Below, piece after piece: positions 29,201 to 51,983 of a stretch of DNA of 64,000 nt. The stretch lies in NCBI RefSeq assembly GCF_001905345.1, contig NZ_LFBV01000002.1, positions 1 through 64,000 of the forward strand, in the 5' to 3' direction. A program made the position numbers and the translations under genes. Origin of the DNA: Streptomyces uncialis. GTDB taxonomy: Bacteria > Actinomycetota > Actinomycetes > Streptomycetales > Streptomycetaceae. The notes beneath the pieces were generated by a model that saw only the letters and a program-made list of their open reading frames with translations, was not told the origin of the DNA and ran no database searches. Positions within the stretch are counted from its first letter, which is position 1. The number at the start of each line of letters is the position of its first letter.

Positions 29201-29695
29201 CGCGTATTCGCTGTAGATCACTCCGGTCCAGACCCCGGTGCGGCTGCCGCGCAGCGTCAGCGGATCGATGCCCGCGCGCTCCACCGCCTCCCAGGACGCC
29301 TCCAGCAGCAGCCGCTGCTGCGGGTCCATGGCCAGCGCCTCACGGGGCGAGATGCCGAAGAAGCCCGGGTCGAACCCGGTGGCGTCGTGGAGGAAGCCGC
29401 CCTCGCGGACGTAGAAGGTCCCGGGGGCGTCGGGGTCGGCGTCGAACCGTCCCTCGACGTCCCAGCCGCGGTCGGTGGGAAACGGCGCGACCGCGTCACG
29501 CTCCTTGACCAGCAGCTCCCACAGATCCTCCGGGGTTTGTACGCCGCCGGGGTAGCGGCAGCTCATGGCCACGATCGCGACGGGCTCGGCGGAGTCGTCG
29601 CGGAGCCGTCGGTTCTCCTGGCGCAGGCGCTGGTTGTCCAGCAGCGAGGCACGCAGGGCGGCGACCACCTGGTCCGTGTCCGTGTCCGTGGGCAT
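23237..29695 (-). CDS. Type I PKS, final module H: KS-AT-DH-KR-ACP-TE
   Basis: About 2,152 residues. It has an N-terminal docking coiled coil ([14 protein letters not shown]), KS (35-460; [13 protein letters not shown]), AT (565-910; GHSQGE and YASH, predicted methylmalonyl-specific), DH (930-1220; [10 protein letters not shown] intact), KR (1225-1700), ACP (about 1742-1825; GFDSL) and TE (1872 to end; nucleophile GSSSG, Asp in LLDTYLS, His in GDHFSI). The KR keeps the LDD motif and Ser/Tyr/Lys, but its NADPH loop is shortened (SGGGVLA for TGGTGxLG) and a Pro/Thr/Gly-rich insert of about 55 residues sits in its structural half. The TE should close the macrolactone. ATG 29695 has AGGGAGAAG upstream; GTG 29734 is an alternative overlapping the previous gene. 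Confidence 0.93.
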   Translation of the reverse strand: MPTDTDTDQVVAALRASLLDNQRLRQENRRLRDDSAEPVAIVAMSCRYPGGVQTPEDLWELLVKERDAVAPFPTDRGWDVEGRFDADPDAPGTFYVREGGFLHDATGFDPGFFGISPREALAMDPQQRLLLEASWEAVERAGIDPLTLRGSRTGVWTGVIYSEYASRLDRVPDELEGFLGTGTIPSVASGRIAYTLGLEGPAVTLDTACSSSLVAIHLACQGLRSGDATLALAGGVTVMSTPGLYVGFSRQRGLAPDGRSKSFSSTADGAGFGEGLGLLLLERLSDALRAGHPVLAVIRGSAVNQDGASNGLTAPNGPAQQRVISGALDRAGLAPDEVDMVEAHGTGTMLGDPIEAQALLATYGQGRPADRPLRLGSLKSNLSHTQAAAGVGGVIKTVLAMSHGLLPRTLHIDRPSTQVDWTEGAVSLLTAATPWPQTGRPRRAGVSSFGVSGTNAHVIVESAPPVTSTGPAGSVPRPGVVVWPLSGRDGAALRGQAAALHARVLAEPGLDVLDVGYSLAVGRSRFAERAVVAGSDRDELLTGLAALSRDVDSPRVVRGGGVTPGRSVLVFPGQGSQWVGMAVELLEGSAVFAARMAECERALAPYADWSLGEALGSAEALARVDVVQPVLWAVMVSLAEVWRSFGVVPDAVVGHSQGEIAAACVAGGLSLDDGARVVALRSRAVGVLAGRGGMASVPLPVDEVRERIASWDGRLSVAAVNGPSSTVVSGDADAVTTLVDQLVEQEVRARRIEVDYASHSAHVEEIREQLLADLAGITPLSGPVPFYSSVTGALLDTKALDAEYWYRNLRRTVEFERATRSLLAAGHRVFIETGPHPVLTYGVEDTAADAGAPEALVLSTLRRGEGGLRQMQLALAAAQVRGLPVDWAALFTGTGVQRVDLPTYAFQRRRYWLDALPADRDPVSTGQSAADHPLLGAAVELPDDAGTLFTGRLSLATHPWLADHTVAGAVILPGAAFVELAAHVGRRLGCALVEELTLAAPLLLPGDATDDRAVQLRVLVGAEDDSGRRPVEFHSRPEDATGPDRVWTRHATGTVGVRSPSDGAARPDGTWPPPGAVPLDVDELYELLEAGGIDYGPAFRGLRAAWRAGDEIHAEVARPAGLPGAGRGGFGVHPVLLDAALQATGLREGSRTPGAADGVPLPFSWQRVQIEPSDAPVLRVRLRSDGPDAVTVRITDPSDRAVVTVGSLALRAARADALRASSGSVFRVGWTPITAPTGPRPVTRWGLLGPRDDRLLPAGFPVVPLSAAPDAVLLICPPSAPAGNPPTGNVPTGTAPAGDTRAGQAPTMADGTVAVGTVAAATSDVATGDALPGDASARDEGIPAVHAVAASVLEHLQRHLAHDTAAAVPLVVLTRGAPGPPTGEPRPVDLGAAAVWGLLRAAQLEHPDRFVVLDIDRPDGVVDALTELLATGEPQAALRAGVLHAPRLLRPTAPRAVAAPGAGPGTGPTTRATGLFGPAEGTVLLSGGGVLAAVLARHLVTAHGVRRLRVLSRRGADAPGMPELTAELAAAGAELTTVGCDVSDRQALTAALAAIPARHPLCAVVHTAGVLDDGLLEGLTRERMTAVLRPKLDAARHLDRLTRGTDLSAFVVFSSAAGVLGSPGQASYSAANAALDALTAERRRLGLPGLSLAWGLWERHSGMTSKLDGAERRRIDRRGARGLSDAEAMALLDTALAADAAETGDGTPAVLAHLDLPAHRDGPVHPMLRSLVRRGRPAGAAATAALSLRNRLDAADAQERELILRELVLTQAADVLGHTESGALSGTVPFLSVGFDSLTAVELRNRLAAATGLRLRPSVVFDSGTPAGLAARLATAARAEPEPEPAPRTGIAPPAVTDTPPDAASDTESDNDPVSVLFRRACALGRTDEGIALLKHASALRPAFRGGDELAAAGTGPRLLRLNERDGAPVIVCFGSVVALGGAHQYARFAARFRDRYAVTALDAPGFTPEEELPADMAALVGFQAATLLRELSGRTLVLAGSSSGGTLAHGVAAELERRGEGPAAVVLLDTYLSDNTGITQFNDVLLGGMFAREDRAAPMDGTRLTAMGGYFRLLDDWKPPAVHAPVLLVRASVPLGSPSAGAGDWRSSWASADAVVDVPGDHFSIMEQHVATTGDAVGTWLGAVLRTSDDL

Positions 29696-29726
29696 CGTGT
29701 TCGGCTTCTCCCTCTGCGGCAGTCGG

Positions 29727-32700
29727 TCAGTCACGTTCGCCGCCCAGGGCCATCCGGACGAGGTCGTCCACGTCCATGCCGTTGATGTCGGCCGCGGGCG
29801 CCGACGGCCCCGGCCGGTCGGCGAGGCGCATCAGCGCGTCGAGCAGACCGGCCCGGCGCAGCTCGGCCGGCGGGATGGTGGCGAGCAGGGAGCTGATCTC
29901 ACGGTCCCCCCGGTCCGTCGTACCGGCGCTCCCCCCGGTGCCGGGGCCGCCCGGCTCGTCGGGCACCAGTCGGCCGGTCAGATAGGTGGCGACGGCGACC
30001 GGGGTGGGATGGTCGAAGACCAGGGTCGCGGGCAGTCGCCTCCCGGTGGCCGCGCTCAGCCGGTTGCGGAGTTCGACCGAGGTGAGCGAGTCGAAGCCGA
30101 GTTCCTTGAACGCCTGGTCCGGGTCGATGGTCCCGGCGCCGCCGTGACCGAGTACGTCCGCGACCCGGCCCCGTACCAGTTCGAGCACGGCTGCGACGCG
30201 TTCCTCCGGCGGGAGCCCGGTCAGCCGGCGGCGCAGCGAGTCGGCCTCGGCGGCGTCCGCTCCCGAGGCCGGGCGGCGGGCGCCGGGGACCAGGCCGGAG
30301 AGCAGAGCCGGTACGGGCGCGGTCCGCGCCGCCGTCCGCAGTCGGCCGAGGTCGACCTTGACCGGGATCAGCAGCGGTTCGTCCAGGGCGAGCGCGGCGT
30401 CCAGCAGTGCCAGCCCCTCCTCGGTGCCGATGGCCGCGGTGCCTCCCCTGGCCATGCGCCGCAGATCCGCGTCGGTGAGCGCTCCGGTCATGGCGCCGCG
30501 CCGCGCCCACAGGCCCCAGGCGAGGGACTGCGCGGGCAGGCCCAGTGCCCGGCGCTGCTGGGCGAGCGCGTCGAGGAAGGCGTTGGCCGCCGCGTAGTTG
30601 GCCTGTCCCGCGTTGCCGACCGTCGCGGACGCGGAGGAGAACAGGACGAAGGCCGACAGCGGCAGGTCTCGGGTGAGGGCGTGGAGGTTGAGGGCCGCGT
30701 CGACCTTGGGGCGCAGCACGTGACGCATCCGCTCGGGAGTCAGCGACTCGACGACCCCGTCGTCCAGGACACCGGCCGCGTGGACGACCGCGCTCAGCGG
30801 ACGGTCGGCGGGGATGTCGGCGAGCAGGGCGGCGAGGGTGTCCCGGTCCGCGACATCGCAGGCCGCGACGTCCACGAGGGCGCCGCGCCCGCGCAGCCCG
30901 GCCGCCAGGTCCATCAGGCCCGGAGCCTGTGCGCCGCGTCGGCCGACGAGCAGCAGGTTTCGTACTCCGTGCACGGCCACGAGGTGCTGTGCCACCAGGC
31001 CGCCGAGCGCCCCGCCGGCGCCGGTGACCAGGACGGTTCCGCCGGTCGCGGCGATACCCGACGGCGTGTTCGTCTCCGGCCGCGGGTTCGGGTCCGGGTT
31101 CGGGTCCGCCTCGCGGTTCGGGTTCGGGTTCGGGTTCGCGGGGACGGTGACCCTGACGAGCCGGGCGGCGAGGAGCTTTCCCCCGCGTATCGCCAGTTGG
31201 GGTTCCGATCCGGCCAGTGCCTGCGGCAGCAGACCGGGGACGGCGGCCGGGTCGTCGGTGTCGATCAGCAGAAAGCGGCCCGGATGCTCGGACTGGGCGG
31301 AGCGGACGAGACCGCGGACCGCCGCCCCCGTGAGGTCGGTGACACCCTCCTCGGCGTCCGTGGCGACCGCGCCCCGGGTGACGAGGACGAGCCGGGTGCC
31401 GTCATCCCAGCGGGAGTCGGCCAGCCAGTCCTGGACGAGTCGCAGGGCGTCGTCCAACGCTGTGTGCACGGACGCGGCATCGGGTGGGGACGGGAGGTGC
31501 GAGGCATGGTCGCACCACGCCAGCACCGTGGCGGGCGGCGGCGTTCCCTGGTCCACCGCGGTGATGAGCGCGGCGAGATCCGGATGGCCGCCGGGGAACA
31601 GGCCCCGGCCGCCGATGACCGCCCAGCGCCCGAGGGGGTCGGCCGGCTCGGTGGCGGGCGTCGCCGACCACTCCAGTCGGTAGAGGGATTCAGGCCCTCC
31701 GCCCGGGCGGAGGGCGTCGAGATCGATCGGGCGGACGGCGAGCGCCTCGACCGACGCGACCGGGAGGCCGGACGGGTCGGTGGCGTCGATCGACACCGAC
31801 CCGTCCGGCCCGAAGCCGAGTCGTACCCGGAGCGCGGTGGCAGCGGAGGCGTGGAGCCTGACACCGCTCCAGGAGAACGGCAGTCCGGCGGATGTCCGGT
31901 CCTGGCCCGGGTCGCTTCCCGGCCCGGTGCCGAGGAAAAGTCCCTGGAGGGCGGCGTCCAGGAGAGCGGGATGCAGACCGAAGGCGGAGGCGGACCGGTG
32001 CTGGTCCTGTGGCAGTCGCACCTCGGTGAAGACCTCGTCACCCCGGCGCCAGGCGGCGGTGAGCCCACGGAAAACGGGTCCGTAGCCGTAGCCGGAGGCG
32101 TGGAACCGTTCGTACAGGTCGTCGACGGGGACCGGGACGGCCCCGGGCGGGGGCCAGGAAGCGGTGCCGCCCGGGACGGGGGCGGGCGGCGGGTGCTCCG
32201 TCGCACGGTCAGCGGTGAGTCCGCCGGTAGCGTGCGCGGTCCAGAGCGGTGCCGCCGCGTCCTCGCGGCAGGAGAACAGGTCCAGGGAACGACTGCCGTG
32301 TTCGTCGGCGGCGCCGACCCGCACCTGCACACGGACGGCACCGTCGGCGGGAATCAGCAGGGGCGCCTGGAGCGTCAGCTCTTCCACCGAGTGGCAGCCC
32401 GCCTCGTCCGCCGCGCGCACCGCCAGTTCCACGAAGGCCGCGCCGGGGAGCAGCACCGTACCGGCCACGGCGTGATCGGCGAGCCAGGGGTGGGTGCGCA
32501 GCGACAACCGGCCGCTGAGCAGCAGCTCGCCCGTGTCCGCGAGCTCGATCGCCGCTCCGAGGATGGGGTGGTCGGCCGAGTCGAGTCCGGCCGATCCCAC
32601 GTCGGCCGCTGTCGTGTGCGTCGGCTCGGGCCAGTAGCGCCGGTGCTGGAAGGCGTACGTGGGCAGTTCCACCCGCCGGGCCCCGGGGAACGCCCCGGAC

Positions 32701-35700
32701 CAGTCCACCGCGAGCCCGCTCTCCCAGGCCCGGCCGAGCGAGTGCAGCAGCCGTTCGAGGCCGCCCTCCCCGCGCCGCAGTGTCCCCAGCACCGCCGCCT
32801 CCACACCCGCGGCCTCCACCGACTCCCCCACCGCCACCGCCAGCACCGGATGCGCACTCGGCTCCACGAAGAACCGAAACCCCTCCCCCAGCAGCCCGCG
32901 TGTCGCCTCCCCGAACCGCACCGTCTCCCGCAGATTCCGGAACCAGTACGAAGCATCCAACGACGCCGTGTCCAGCCAGCCACCCGTCACCGTCGAGAAG
33001 AACGGCACCGAACCCGACACCGGGGTGATCCCCGCCAGATCGGACAACAACTGTTCGCGGATCTCCTCCACATGCGCCGAGTGAGAGGCGTAGTCCACCT
33101 CGATACGACGCGCCCGCACCCCCCGCTCGACGAGCTGGTCGACCAGCGTCGTCACCGCGTCCGCGTCACCCGACACCACCGTCGACGACGGACCATTCAC
33201 CGCCGCCACCGACAACCCACCACCCAAGGACGCGATCCGCTCCCGCACCACATCCACCGGCAACGGCACCGACGCCATGCCGCCGCGGCCCGCCAGCGCA
33301 CCCACCGCACGACTCCGCAACGCCACCACCCGCGCCCCGTCCTCCAACGACAGACCACCCGCCACCACAGCCGCCGCGATCTCACCCTGCGAATGCCCCA
33401 CCACCGCATCCGGCACCACACCGAACGAACGCCACACCTCCGCAAGCGACACCATCACCGCCCAGAGCGCCGGCTGCACCACATCCACCCGGGCCAGCAC
33501 CCCCGACCCGCGCAACACCTCCGTCAACGACCAGTCCACATAAGGCGCCAACGCCCGCTCACACTCAGCCATCCGCCCCGCGAACACCACCGACCCGTCC
33601 AACAACCCCGCAGCCATCCCCACCCACTGCGAACCCTGACCCGGGAACACCAACACCGAACGGCCTTCGACAGTCCGACCGCTGTCCCATGATCCCGAGG
33701 TGTCGTCCGCCAACTGGCTCAGCAGGGAGTGCAGTTCGTCTCCGCTCCCGATCAGTGCCTTTCGGTGTTCGAAAGGTGTGCGCGCGTTCAGCGAGAATCC
33801 GATGTCGCGTGGTTCCAGCGCGGAGTGGCCGTTCAGGTGGTGGCTCAAACGCTCGGCCTGGGACCGCAGTGCCTGGGGGCTCTTCGCCGAGAGCAGCCAG
33901 GGCACCGCTGGAACGGAGGTCCGCGCGGTTGACGGGGCGTCGTCGGGCGGGGACGCCTGTTCCAGGATCATGTGGACGTTGGTGCCGCTCAGGCCGAAGG
34001 ACGAGACTCCGGCGCGGAACAGACGACCGCCGGCCGGCCAGGGCTGCGGTTCGGTGGCGAGGGTCAGTGCTCCGCGTGTCCAGTCGACATGGGCCGACGG
34101 CTTTCCGACGTGCAGGGTGCGGGGCACCTGCCCGTGCCGCATCGCCAGCACGGTCTTGATCACTCCCGCCACACCCGATGCCGCCTGAGCGTGACCGATG
34201 TTGGACTTGAGTGAGCCGACCAGCAGGGGCCGGTCCGGCGCACGGTCCTGGCCGTAGGTGGCGAGCAGGGCCTGGGCCTCGATCGGGTCACCCAGGGTCG
34301 TACCGGTGCCATGCGCCTCCACCACGTCCACCTCGGACCCGGCCAGCCCCGCGTCCGCCAGCGCCGCACGGATCACCCGCTGCTGCGACGGACCGTTCGG
34401 CGCGGAGAGACCGTTGCTCGCACCGTCCTGGTTCACCGCCGAACCCCGCACCACCGCCAGCACCGGATGCCCGTTGCGGCGCGCGTCCGACAGCCGCTCC
34501 AGCAGTACGACGCCCGCTCCCTCGCCCATGCCCATCCCGTCGGCGTCGTCGGAGAACGCCTTGCAGCGTCCGTCCTCGGCCAGTCCTCGCTGCTGGGAGA
34601 AGCTGACGATGGCGCCAGGGGTCGCCATCACCGCGACACCGCCGACCAGGGCCATGGAGCAGTCGCCGCCGCGCAGCGCCCGGCCGGCGAGGTGCATCGC
34701 GACGAGTGAGGAGGAGCAGGCGGTGTCGACGGTCACCGCGGGGCCTTCGAGGCCGAGGGTGTAGGCCACCCGGCCGGAGACCACGCTGGGGGCGCTGCCG
34801 GTGAGCAGATGGCCGTCGCCTTCCCCCGACTGGGCGACCACGGCCGCGTAGTCGGCGTAGTTGACGCCGGTGAACACCCCGGTACGGCTGCCCCGCAGGG
34901 TCACCGGGTCGATGGCCGCGCGCTCGATCGCCTCCCAGCTCGTCTCCAGCAGCAGCCGCTGCTGGGGGTCCATCGCCAGCGCCTCACGCGGTGAGACGCC
35001 GAAGAACTCCGCGTCGAAGTCGGCCGCGTCGTGCAGAAAGCCGCCCCGCCGGGTGGTCGAGGTGCCGGGGCGGTCGGGGTCGGGGTCGTAGAGCGCGTCG
35101 ATGTCCCAGCCGCGGTCGGTGGGGAACTCCGAGACGGCGTCGCCGCCCTCGGCGAGCAGTCGCCAGAGTTCCTCGGGGGTGCCGATGCCGCCCGGGAAGC
35201 GGCAGGCCATGGACACGATCGCGATCGGGTCGTCTTCGGGCGCCTGAGGGTGGGCGGTGGCGGCCGGGTCGGACGGTTGCGCCGTGGTGGTCCGCCCGCC
35301 CAGCAGCTCGGCGCGGATCTCCTCCGCCAGTGCGGTGGACGACGGGTGGTCGAAGATCAGGGTGGACGGCAGCCGCAGGCCGGTGGCGGCGTTGAGCCGG
35401 TTGCGCAGTTCCACGGCGGTGAGCGAGGCGAATCCCATGTCCTGGAACGCCTTGCCGGGCCGGATCGCGTCCGCCGTGGGATGGCCGAGGACGGCGGCCG
35501 CGTGGGTGCGGACCAGGTCGACCAGCCTGCGTCGCTGTTCGGCCTCGCCCAGGTTGGCCAGCCGTTGGCGCAGCAGGGCGGCGGCGGGCACCTCGGCGCC
35601 GTCGTCGCCGGTCGGGCGTTCCAGGGCGCGGCGGGCCTCGGGGACACCGGTCAGCAGCGGGCTGGGGCGGGTGGAGGTGAACACCGCCGCGAACCGTTCC

Positions 35701-38700
35701 CAGTCGATGTCGGCGACGGCGACCACGGTCTCGTCGTCGTCCAGTGCCTGTTGCAGGGCGTGGACGGCGATGTCGGGGGAGATCCGGGGCAGACCGTGCT
35801 GCTCCAGTTTGAACAGGTCGGCGTCCTCACCGGCGACTCGGGTCTGCCAGGGGTTCTCGGCCTGCCAGACGCCCCAGTCCACGGCGGTGGCGGTGAGGCC
35901 GCGTGCCCGGCGGTGCTGGGCCAGGGCGTCGAGATAGGCGTTGGCCGCCGCGTAGGCGGCGTGGTCGCCGCTGCCCCAGACGCCGGCGATCGAGGAGAAC
36001 AGGACGAAGGCGTCCAGTTCCCGGTCGAGCAGGGCGTCGAGGTGTTCGGCGCCGGCGGCCTTGGCGGCGACGATCTGTGCGAACGCGGACATGGGTGTGC
36101 TGTCCAGCGGGGCGAGCGCGATGAAGGCGGCCGCGTGGACCACCGCGGTGACCGGGTCACCGGCTGCTTCCAGACCCGTCAGCAAGGCGTCGACGGCGTC
36201 CCGGTCCGTGAGGTCGCAGACGGGCAGGGTCAGCCGCACGCCGAGGGCGGCCAGTTCCGCGGTGAGTTCCGTCGCGCCGGGGGCCTCGGGGCCGCGGCGG
36301 CCCGGCAGGACAAGGTGTGCGGCGCCGCTTCGGGCCAGCCAGCGGGCGATGTGCGGACCGACGGCCCCGGTGCCGCCGGTGAGCAGGACCGTGCCACGGG
36401 GTTTCCAGCTCCTCGTCCGGCTGTCGTTCCTGGTGCCGTGGCCGAGGCGGCGGGCGAGGAGGCCGGAGGCACGCAGGGCGAGCTGGTCCTCGTGGCCGAG
36501 GGCTTGCGTATGTCCGTCGCCGTCGGCGCCGCGGGGGGTCGTCAGCAGCGCGCCGAGCCGGGTCCTGGCGCGGGCGTCGAGGTCCGGCGGCAGATCGATC
36601 AGTCCGCCCCAGCGGCCGGACAGCTCCAGTGCGGCCACCAGTCCGGTGCCCCAGATCAGGGCCTGGCGCGGGTGGGTGACCGGATCGTCGGCTCCCGTCG
36701 ACACGGCTCCGGCGGTGGCGCACCAGAGGGGCGCGGTGAGGGCGAGGTCGCCCAGTGTCTGCACCAGGGCGACGGTCAGTGCCGTCCCGGTGGGCAGGGC
36801 GGGGTGGTCGGGGTGGGGCTGGTCGGCCACGGCCAGCAGCGACAGCACTCCGGTCGGAGCGCCGCCGCCGAGGGCGGCGGTGAGCGTGGCCGCGAGTTCC
36901 TCGCGTCGGATGTCGCTTGCCGTGAGTTCGGCCGTGACGACCGTGGCGCCCGTTTCGGTGAGCGCCAGGACCGGGCCGCGCACCCGTTCGTCGGATCCGT
37001 GACCGGCGGGCAGCACCACGAGCCAGGTCCCGGCGGCGGAGGTGGCGGCGGCCGGGTCGGGCAGTGGCTGCCAGCCGACGCGGTAGCGCCAGGAGTCGAT
37101 GACGGTCTCGTCCCGTCGCTGTCTGCGCCAGCCGCGCAGAGCGGGCAGGACCCGGCCGAGTGTGTCCTCGTCGACGGCGAGGTGGGCGGCGATGTCGGCG
37201 GGGGCCTCGTGGTCGACCATGTGCCAGAAGGCCGTGTCGTGCGGGTCGGCGGCGGTCGGCGCCGCGTTCTGCGATGCCTCGGGCTCCAGCCAGTAGCGCC
37301 GCAGCTGGAAGGGGTATCCGGGCAGGGCCGTCGGACGGGCCCCCGTGCCGGCGAACACCGCGGCCCAGTCGACGCTCACGCCCGCCACCCACAGTTCGGC
37401 GGCCGAGGTCAGTACCCGGTGCGGTCCGCCGTCGTCCCGGCGCAGGGTGCCGACGACCACGGGCGGGTCCGCGGTGCCCATGTCCTCGGCGGTGTCCTGG
37501 AGGGCCATGGTCAGCACCGGGTGGGGCGACACCTCGACGAACACCTCGTGGCCCTGTTCGACCAGGGAGCGGACGGCCGTGTCGAAACGGACGGTCCGGC
37601 GGAGGTTGCGGTACCAGTAGTCGGCGTCCATGACCGTGGTGTCCAGCCGGTCTCCCGTGACGGTGGAGAACAGCGGCACCCGGCCCGCGGCCGGGCGCAC
37701 ATCCGCCAGCGCGGCCAGTACCTGGGACCTGATCCGTTCGACCTGGACCGAGTGCGAGGCGTAGTCCACGGGTACGGCTCTGGCCCGCACTCCTTGGGAC
37801 GCGCAGTGGGCGAGGAGTTCGGTGAGGGCCTGTGTCTCTCCGGAGACCACGACGGCGGCGGGTCCGTTGACGGCGGCGACCGACAGCTTCTCGGCCCAGG
37901 GGGCGATCTCGGCCCGGACCCGTTCCTCGGACAGGGACACGGCGACCATGCCGCCGAGTCCGGCCAGGGCCCGGATGGCGCGGCTGCGCAGGGCGACGAC
38001 CTTCGCCCCGTCCTCCAGCGTCAGCGCTCCCGCCACCACGGCGGCGGCGATCTCCCCCTGGCTGTGGCCGACCACGGCGTCGGGCCGGACACCCCAGGAG
38101 TCCCAGAGCGCGGCCAGTGACACCATCACCGCCCACAGCACGGGCTGCACCACGTCCACCCGTTCCAGGGAGGGTGCGCCCGGCGCGTCCTCCAGGACGT
38201 CGAGGAGCGGCCAGTCGACATGGGCGGCGAGGGCGGTGCCGCACTCGGTCAGCCGGTCCCGGAAGACGGGGCTGCTCGTGAGCAGGTCCCGTGCCATGCC
38301 GACCCATTGGGAGCCCTGGCCGGGGAACACGAGCGCCGTCCGGCCCTCGACGACCCTGCCGGCGCCCGCTACGACGTCAGCGGCGCCGGGCGGGTTCCCG
38401 GGCGCGCCGGTGAACACGCCCGGGTCGCCCGTGGACACACCGGCGAGCCCGTCCAGCAGCGCGGCACGTCCGTCGCCGATCACCACCGCACGGTGTTCGA
38501 AGGCGGAGCGGGTGGTCGCCAGGGAGTACCCGATGTCGACCGGTCGCGCGGCCGGGTCCGTGGCGAGACGGGCGCCCAGCCGGGCCGCCTGGTCCCGGAG
38601 CGCGGACGCGGTGCGGCCGGACAGGACCCAGGGCAGCACGGATGTCCCCGGCCCGGCGCCCGTCCCCGGTCCGGCTGCCGGGTCCGGGTCGGCTGCCGGG

Positions 38701-40085
38701 TCCGGGTCGGCTGTCAGATCCGGCCGCGGTGCCTGTTCCAGGACGACATGCGCGTTGGTGCCGCTCATGCCGAACGAGGACACCCCGGCCCGACGGGGAC
38801 GGTCCGTGGCGGGCCAGTCCCGGGCCTCGGTGAGCAGTTCGACGGCGCCCGAGGACCAGTCGGCGTGCGGGGTGGGCTCGTCCACGTGCAGAGTGCGGGG
38901 CAGCACGCCGTGCCGCAGGGCGAGCACCGTCTTGATGACCCCGGCGACCCCGGCGGCGGCCTGGGTGTGCCCGATGTTGGACTTCAGCGACCCCAGCCAC
39001 AAGGGCCGTTCGGCGGACCGGTCCTGACCGTAGGTGGCCAGCAGGGCGTCCGCCTCGATCGGATCACCGAGGGTGGTGCCGGTGCCATGGGCCTCGACCG
39101 CGTCCACGTCCCGGGCGGCCAGCCCCGCGTCCGCGAGGGCCGCCCGGATCACCCGCTGCTGGGAGGGGCCGTTGGGCGCGGTCAGCCCGTTGCTCGCGCC
39201 GTCCTGGTTCGTCGCCGACCCGCGCAGCACGGCCAGCACCGGACGGCCGTTGCGCCGGGCGTCCGACAGCCGCTCCAGCAGCAGCATGCCGACGCCCTCG
39301 CCCCAGCCGGTGCCGTCCGCGGCGGCGGCGAACGGCTTGCAGCGGCCGTCGGCGGACATCGCGCCCTGCCGGCTGAACTCCACGAACACCGCCGGCAGCG
39401 CCATCACGCTGACCCCGCCGGCGAGCGCGAGCGAGCACTCGCCGGCGCGCAGGGCACGCGCCGCGAGATGCAGCGCCACCAGCGACGCCGAGCAAGCGGT
39501 GTCCACCGTGACGGCGGGGCCTTCGAGGCCGAGCGCGTAGGACACCCGCCCGGACATCACACTCATCGAGTTCCCCGTCATCAGGAACCCCCGCACGGCT
39601 TCCGGGGCGGTGGCGCCCAGTGTCGCGTACCCCTGGTCGATGGCCGCGGCGTACACCCCGGTGCGGCTGCCCCGCAGGGTGAGCGGATCGATGCCGGCCT
39701 GCTCGACGGCCTCCCAGGACGCCATGAGCAGCAGCCGCTGCTGCGGGTCCATCGCCACCGCCTCACGGGGCGAGATACCGAAGAAGTCGGGGTCGAAGTC
39801 CGCCGCGCCGTCGAGGAAGGCACCCTGGCCGGGGACCCCTTCACCGGCCGGCCAGGCAGTCTGCCAGCTCCGGTCGTCGGGGACGGGGGTGATCGTGTCG
39901 CGGCCCGCGACGAGCAGGTCCCACAGGTCCTCCGGGGTGCGGACACCGCCGGGGAAGCGGCAGCTCATCGCCACGATCGCGATCGGTTCGCGGTTCCGGG
40001 CCTCGGCCTCCCCGAGCCTTCGCCGGGTCTCCCGCAGGTCGATGGTCACCCGGTTGAGGTACTCACGCATCCTCTGGTCGCTCAC
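29727..40085 (-). CDS. Type I PKS with modules F and G
   Basis: About 3,450 residues. An N-terminal docking helix ([19 protein letters not shown]) precedes module F (KS-AT-KR-ACP) and module G (KS-AT-DH-KR-ACP), ending in a short docking tail ([16 protein letters not shown]). The GTG at 40085 was chosen by alignment of the docking helix with that of the previous synthase; the ribosome-binding site is weak and 55 bp separate it from the upstream PKS stop. It is 31 bp upstream of the final PKS gene. Predicted products are a methyl-hydroxy unit (F) and a trisubstituted alkene (G). Confidence 0.93.
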   Translation of the reverse strand: MSDQRMREYLNRVTIDLRETRRRLGEAEARNREPIAIVAMSCRFPGGVRTPEDLWDLLVAGRDTITPVPDDRSWQTAWPAGEGVPGQGAFLDGAADFDPDFFGISPREAVAMDPQQRLLLMASWEAVEQAGIDPLTLRGSRTGVYAAAIDQGYATLGATAPEAVRGFLMTGNSMSVMSGRVSYALGLEGPAVTVDTACSASLVALHLAARALRAGECSLALAGGVSVMALPAVFVEFSRQGAMSADGRCKPFAAAADGTGWGEGVGMLLLERLSDARRNGRPVLAVLRGSATNQDGASNGLTAPNGPSQQRVIRAALADAGLAARDVDAVEAHGTGTTLGDPIEADALLATYGQDRSAERPLWLGSLKSNIGHTQAAAGVAGVIKTVLALRHGVLPRTLHVDEPTPHADWSSGAVELLTEARDWPATDRPRRAGVSSFGMSGTNAHVVLEQAPRPDLTADPDPAADPDPAAGPGTGAGPGTSVLPWVLSGRTASALRDQAARLGARLATDPAARPVDIGYSLATTRSAFEHRAVVIGDGRAALLDGLAGVSTGDPGVFTGAPGNPPGAADVVAGAGRVVEGRTALVFPGQGSQWVGMARDLLTSSPVFRDRLTECGTALAAHVDWPLLDVLEDAPGAPSLERVDVVQPVLWAVMVSLAALWDSWGVRPDAVVGHSQGEIAAAVVAGALTLEDGAKVVALRSRAIRALAGLGGMVAVSLSEERVRAEIAPWAEKLSVAAVNGPAAVVVSGETQALTELLAHCASQGVRARAVPVDYASHSVQVERIRSQVLAALADVRPAAGRVPLFSTVTGDRLDTTVMDADYWYRNLRRTVRFDTAVRSLVEQGHEVFVEVSPHPVLTMALQDTAEDMGTADPPVVVGTLRRDDGGPHRVLTSAAELWVAGVSVDWAAVFAGTGARPTALPGYPFQLRRYWLEPEASQNAAPTAADPHDTAFWHMVDHEAPADIAAHLAVDEDTLGRVLPALRGWRRQRRDETVIDSWRYRVGWQPLPDPAAATSAAGTWLVVLPAGHGSDERVRGPVLALTETGATVVTAELTASDIRREELAATLTAALGGGAPTGVLSLLAVADQPHPDHPALPTGTALTVALVQTLGDLALTAPLWCATAGAVSTGADDPVTHPRQALIWGTGLVAALELSGRWGGLIDLPPDLDARARTRLGALLTTPRGADGDGHTQALGHEDQLALRASGLLARRLGHGTRNDSRTRSWKPRGTVLLTGGTGAVGPHIARWLARSGAAHLVLPGRRGPEAPGATELTAELAALGVRLTLPVCDLTDRDAVDALLTGLEAAGDPVTAVVHAAAFIALAPLDSTPMSAFAQIVAAKAAGAEHLDALLDRELDAFVLFSSIAGVWGSGDHAAYAAANAYLDALAQHRRARGLTATAVDWGVWQAENPWQTRVAGEDADLFKLEQHGLPRISPDIAVHALQQALDDDETVVAVADIDWERFAAVFTSTRPSPLLTGVPEARRALERPTGDDGAEVPAAALLRQRLANLGEAEQRRRLVDLVRTHAAAVLGHPTADAIRPGKAFQDMGFASLTAVELRNRLNAATGLRLPSTLIFDHPSSTALAEEIRAELLGGRTTTAQPSDPAATAHPQAPEDDPIAIVSMACRFPGGIGTPEELWRLLAEGGDAVSEFPTDRGWDIDALYDPDPDRPGTSTTRRGGFLHDAADFDAEFFGVSPREALAMDPQQRLLLETSWEAIERAAIDPVTLRGSRTGVFTGVNYADYAAVVAQSGEGDGHLLTGSAPSVVSGRVAYTLGLEGPAVTVDTACSSSLVAMHLAGRALRGGDCSMALVGGVAVMATPGAIVSFSQQRGLAEDGRCKAFSDDADGMGMGEGAGVVLLERLSDARRNGHPVLAVVRGSAVNQDGASNGLSAPNGPSQQRVIRAALADAGLAGSEVDVVEAHGTGTTLGDPIEAQALLATYGQDRAPDRPLLVGSLKSNIGHAQAASGVAGVIKTVLAMRHGQVPRTLHVGKPSAHVDWTRGALTLATEPQPWPAGGRLFRAGVSSFGLSGTNVHMILEQASPPDDAPSTARTSVPAVPWLLSAKSPQALRSQAERLSHHLNGHSALEPRDIGFSLNARTPFEHRKALIGSGDELHSLLSQLADDTSGSWDSGRTVEGRSVLVFPGQGSQWVGMAAGLLDGSVVFAGRMAECERALAPYVDWSLTEVLRGSGVLARVDVVQPALWAVMVSLAEVWRSFGVVPDAVVGHSQGEIAAAVVAGGLSLEDGARVVALRSRAVGALAGRGGMASVPLPVDVVRERIASLGGGLSVAAVNGPSSTVVSGDADAVTTLVDQLVERGVRARRIEVDYASHSAHVEEIREQLLSDLAGITPVSGSVPFFSTVTGGWLDTASLDASYWFRNLRETVRFGEATRGLLGEGFRFFVEPSAHPVLAVAVGESVEAAGVEAAVLGTLRRGEGGLERLLHSLGRAWESGLAVDWSGAFPGARRVELPTYAFQHRRYWPEPTHTTAADVGSAGLDSADHPILGAAIELADTGELLLSGRLSLRTHPWLADHAVAGTVLLPGAAFVELAVRAADEAGCHSVEELTLQAPLLIPADGAVRVQVRVGAADEHGSRSLDLFSCREDAAAPLWTAHATGGLTADRATEHPPPAPVPGGTASWPPPGAVPVPVDDLYERFHASGYGYGPVFRGLTAAWRRGDEVFTEVRLPQDQHRSASAFGLHPALLDAALQGLFLGTGPGSDPGQDRTSAGLPFSWSGVRLHASAATALRVRLGFGPDGSVSIDATDPSGLPVASVEALAVRPIDLDALRPGGGPESLYRLEWSATPATEPADPLGRWAVIGGRGLFPGGHPDLAALITAVDQGTPPPATVLAWCDHASHLPSPPDAASVHTALDDALRLVQDWLADSRWDDGTRLVLVTRGAVATDAEEGVTDLTGAAVRGLVRSAQSEHPGRFLLIDTDDPAAVPGLLPQALAGSEPQLAIRGGKLLAARLVRVTVPANPNPNPNREADPNPDPNPRPETNTPSGIAATGGTVLVTGAGGALGGLVAQHLVAVHGVRNLLLVGRRGAQAPGLMDLAAGLRGRGALVDVAACDVADRDTLAALLADIPADRPLSAVVHAAGVLDDGVVESLTPERMRHVLRPKVDAALNLHALTRDLPLSAFVLFSSASATVGNAGQANYAAANAFLDALAQQRRALGLPAQSLAWGLWARRGAMTGALTDADLRRMARGGTAAIGTEEGLALLDAALALDEPLLIPVKVDLGRLRTAARTAPVPALLSGLVPGARRPASGADAAEADSLRRRLTGLPPEERVAAVLELVRGRVADVLGHGGAGTIDPDQAFKELGFDSLTSVELRNRLSAATGRRLPATLVFDHPTPVAVATYLTGRLVPDEPGGPGTGGSAGTTDRGDREISSLLATIPPAELRRAGLLDALMRLADRPGPSAPAADINGMDVDDLVRMALGGERD
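31080..31145 (-). repeat. GGGTTC-type hexamer repeat in the module G linker
   Basis: A run of imperfect CGGGTT/GGGTCC hexamers on the plus strand encodes Asn-Pro and Asp-Pro dipeptides just before the KR nucleotide-binding half. It is probably a flexible spacer prone to length change by slippage. A shorter version at 24157-24180 encodes Glu-Pro dipeptides between ACP and TE of the last module. Confidence 0.7.
32660..33665 (-). repeat. AT cassette of module G, nearly identical to module E AT
   Basis: Partner of the module E copy. Protein differences are few (for example the [14 protein letters not shown] segment versus [14 protein letters not shown]). A third, more diverged copy forms the module H AT at about 27120-28000. 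Long direct repeats such as these can recombine and delete or swap modules. Confidence 0.85.
35300..39990 (-). other. PKS module F: KS-AT(methylmalonyl)-KR(A2)-ACP
   Basis: KS about 38750-39990 (active-site DTACSASL, a minor variant of CSSS), AT 37330-38335 (YASH), KR 35700-37215 and ACP 35300-35570. The KR lacks LDD, has the A-type Trp eight residues before the catalytic Tyr and a His three residues before it ([10 protein letters not shown]), which is the A2 pattern. There is no DH. The ACP has GFASL instead of GFDSL. It predicts C6-methyl and C7-hydroxyl. Confidence 0.85.
38673..38708 (-). repeat. Two tandem 18-bp copies in the module F KS-AT linker
   Basis: The unit GGCTGCCGGGTCCGGGTC occurs twice in a row and encodes Asp-Pro-Ala repeats in the KS-AT linker. 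It is in frame, so copy number can vary without breaking the synthase. Confidence 0.7.
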
Positions 40086-40140
40086 AGGACACCGCCGTTC
40101 TGGTCTCGGGAGGCTCGGGCAGCGCGGACAGGGCCCCGGG

Positions 40141-51945
<11,805 letters not shown>

Positions 51946-51983
51946 CCTTGCCTCGCCGCCTTGGTCCGTGTGCCTGGTCGGTG

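Larger units (their letters stand above)
30000..35240 (-). other. PKS module G: KS-AT(methylmalonyl)-DH-KR(B)-ACP
   Basis: Approximate domain positions: KS 33960-35240, AT 32650-33665 (GHSQGE, YASH), DH 31740-32575 ([10 protein letters not shown] intact), KR 30450-31045 ([11 protein letters not shown], so B-type) and ACP 30000-30240 (GFDSL). All catalytic residues are present. It predicts a 4-methyl-4-ene in the hygrolide ring. A Pro-Asn-rich repeat linker precedes the KR nucleotide-binding half. Confidence 0.85.

Noticed and set aside
29565..33692. Long plus-strand ORFs across the PKS genes (also at 35031-38120, 45061-47997 and 57168-61751)
   Set aside because: These are antisense shadows of PKS codons with strong third-position GC bias; they contain Arg/Gly/His-rich sequence and no recognisable domains.
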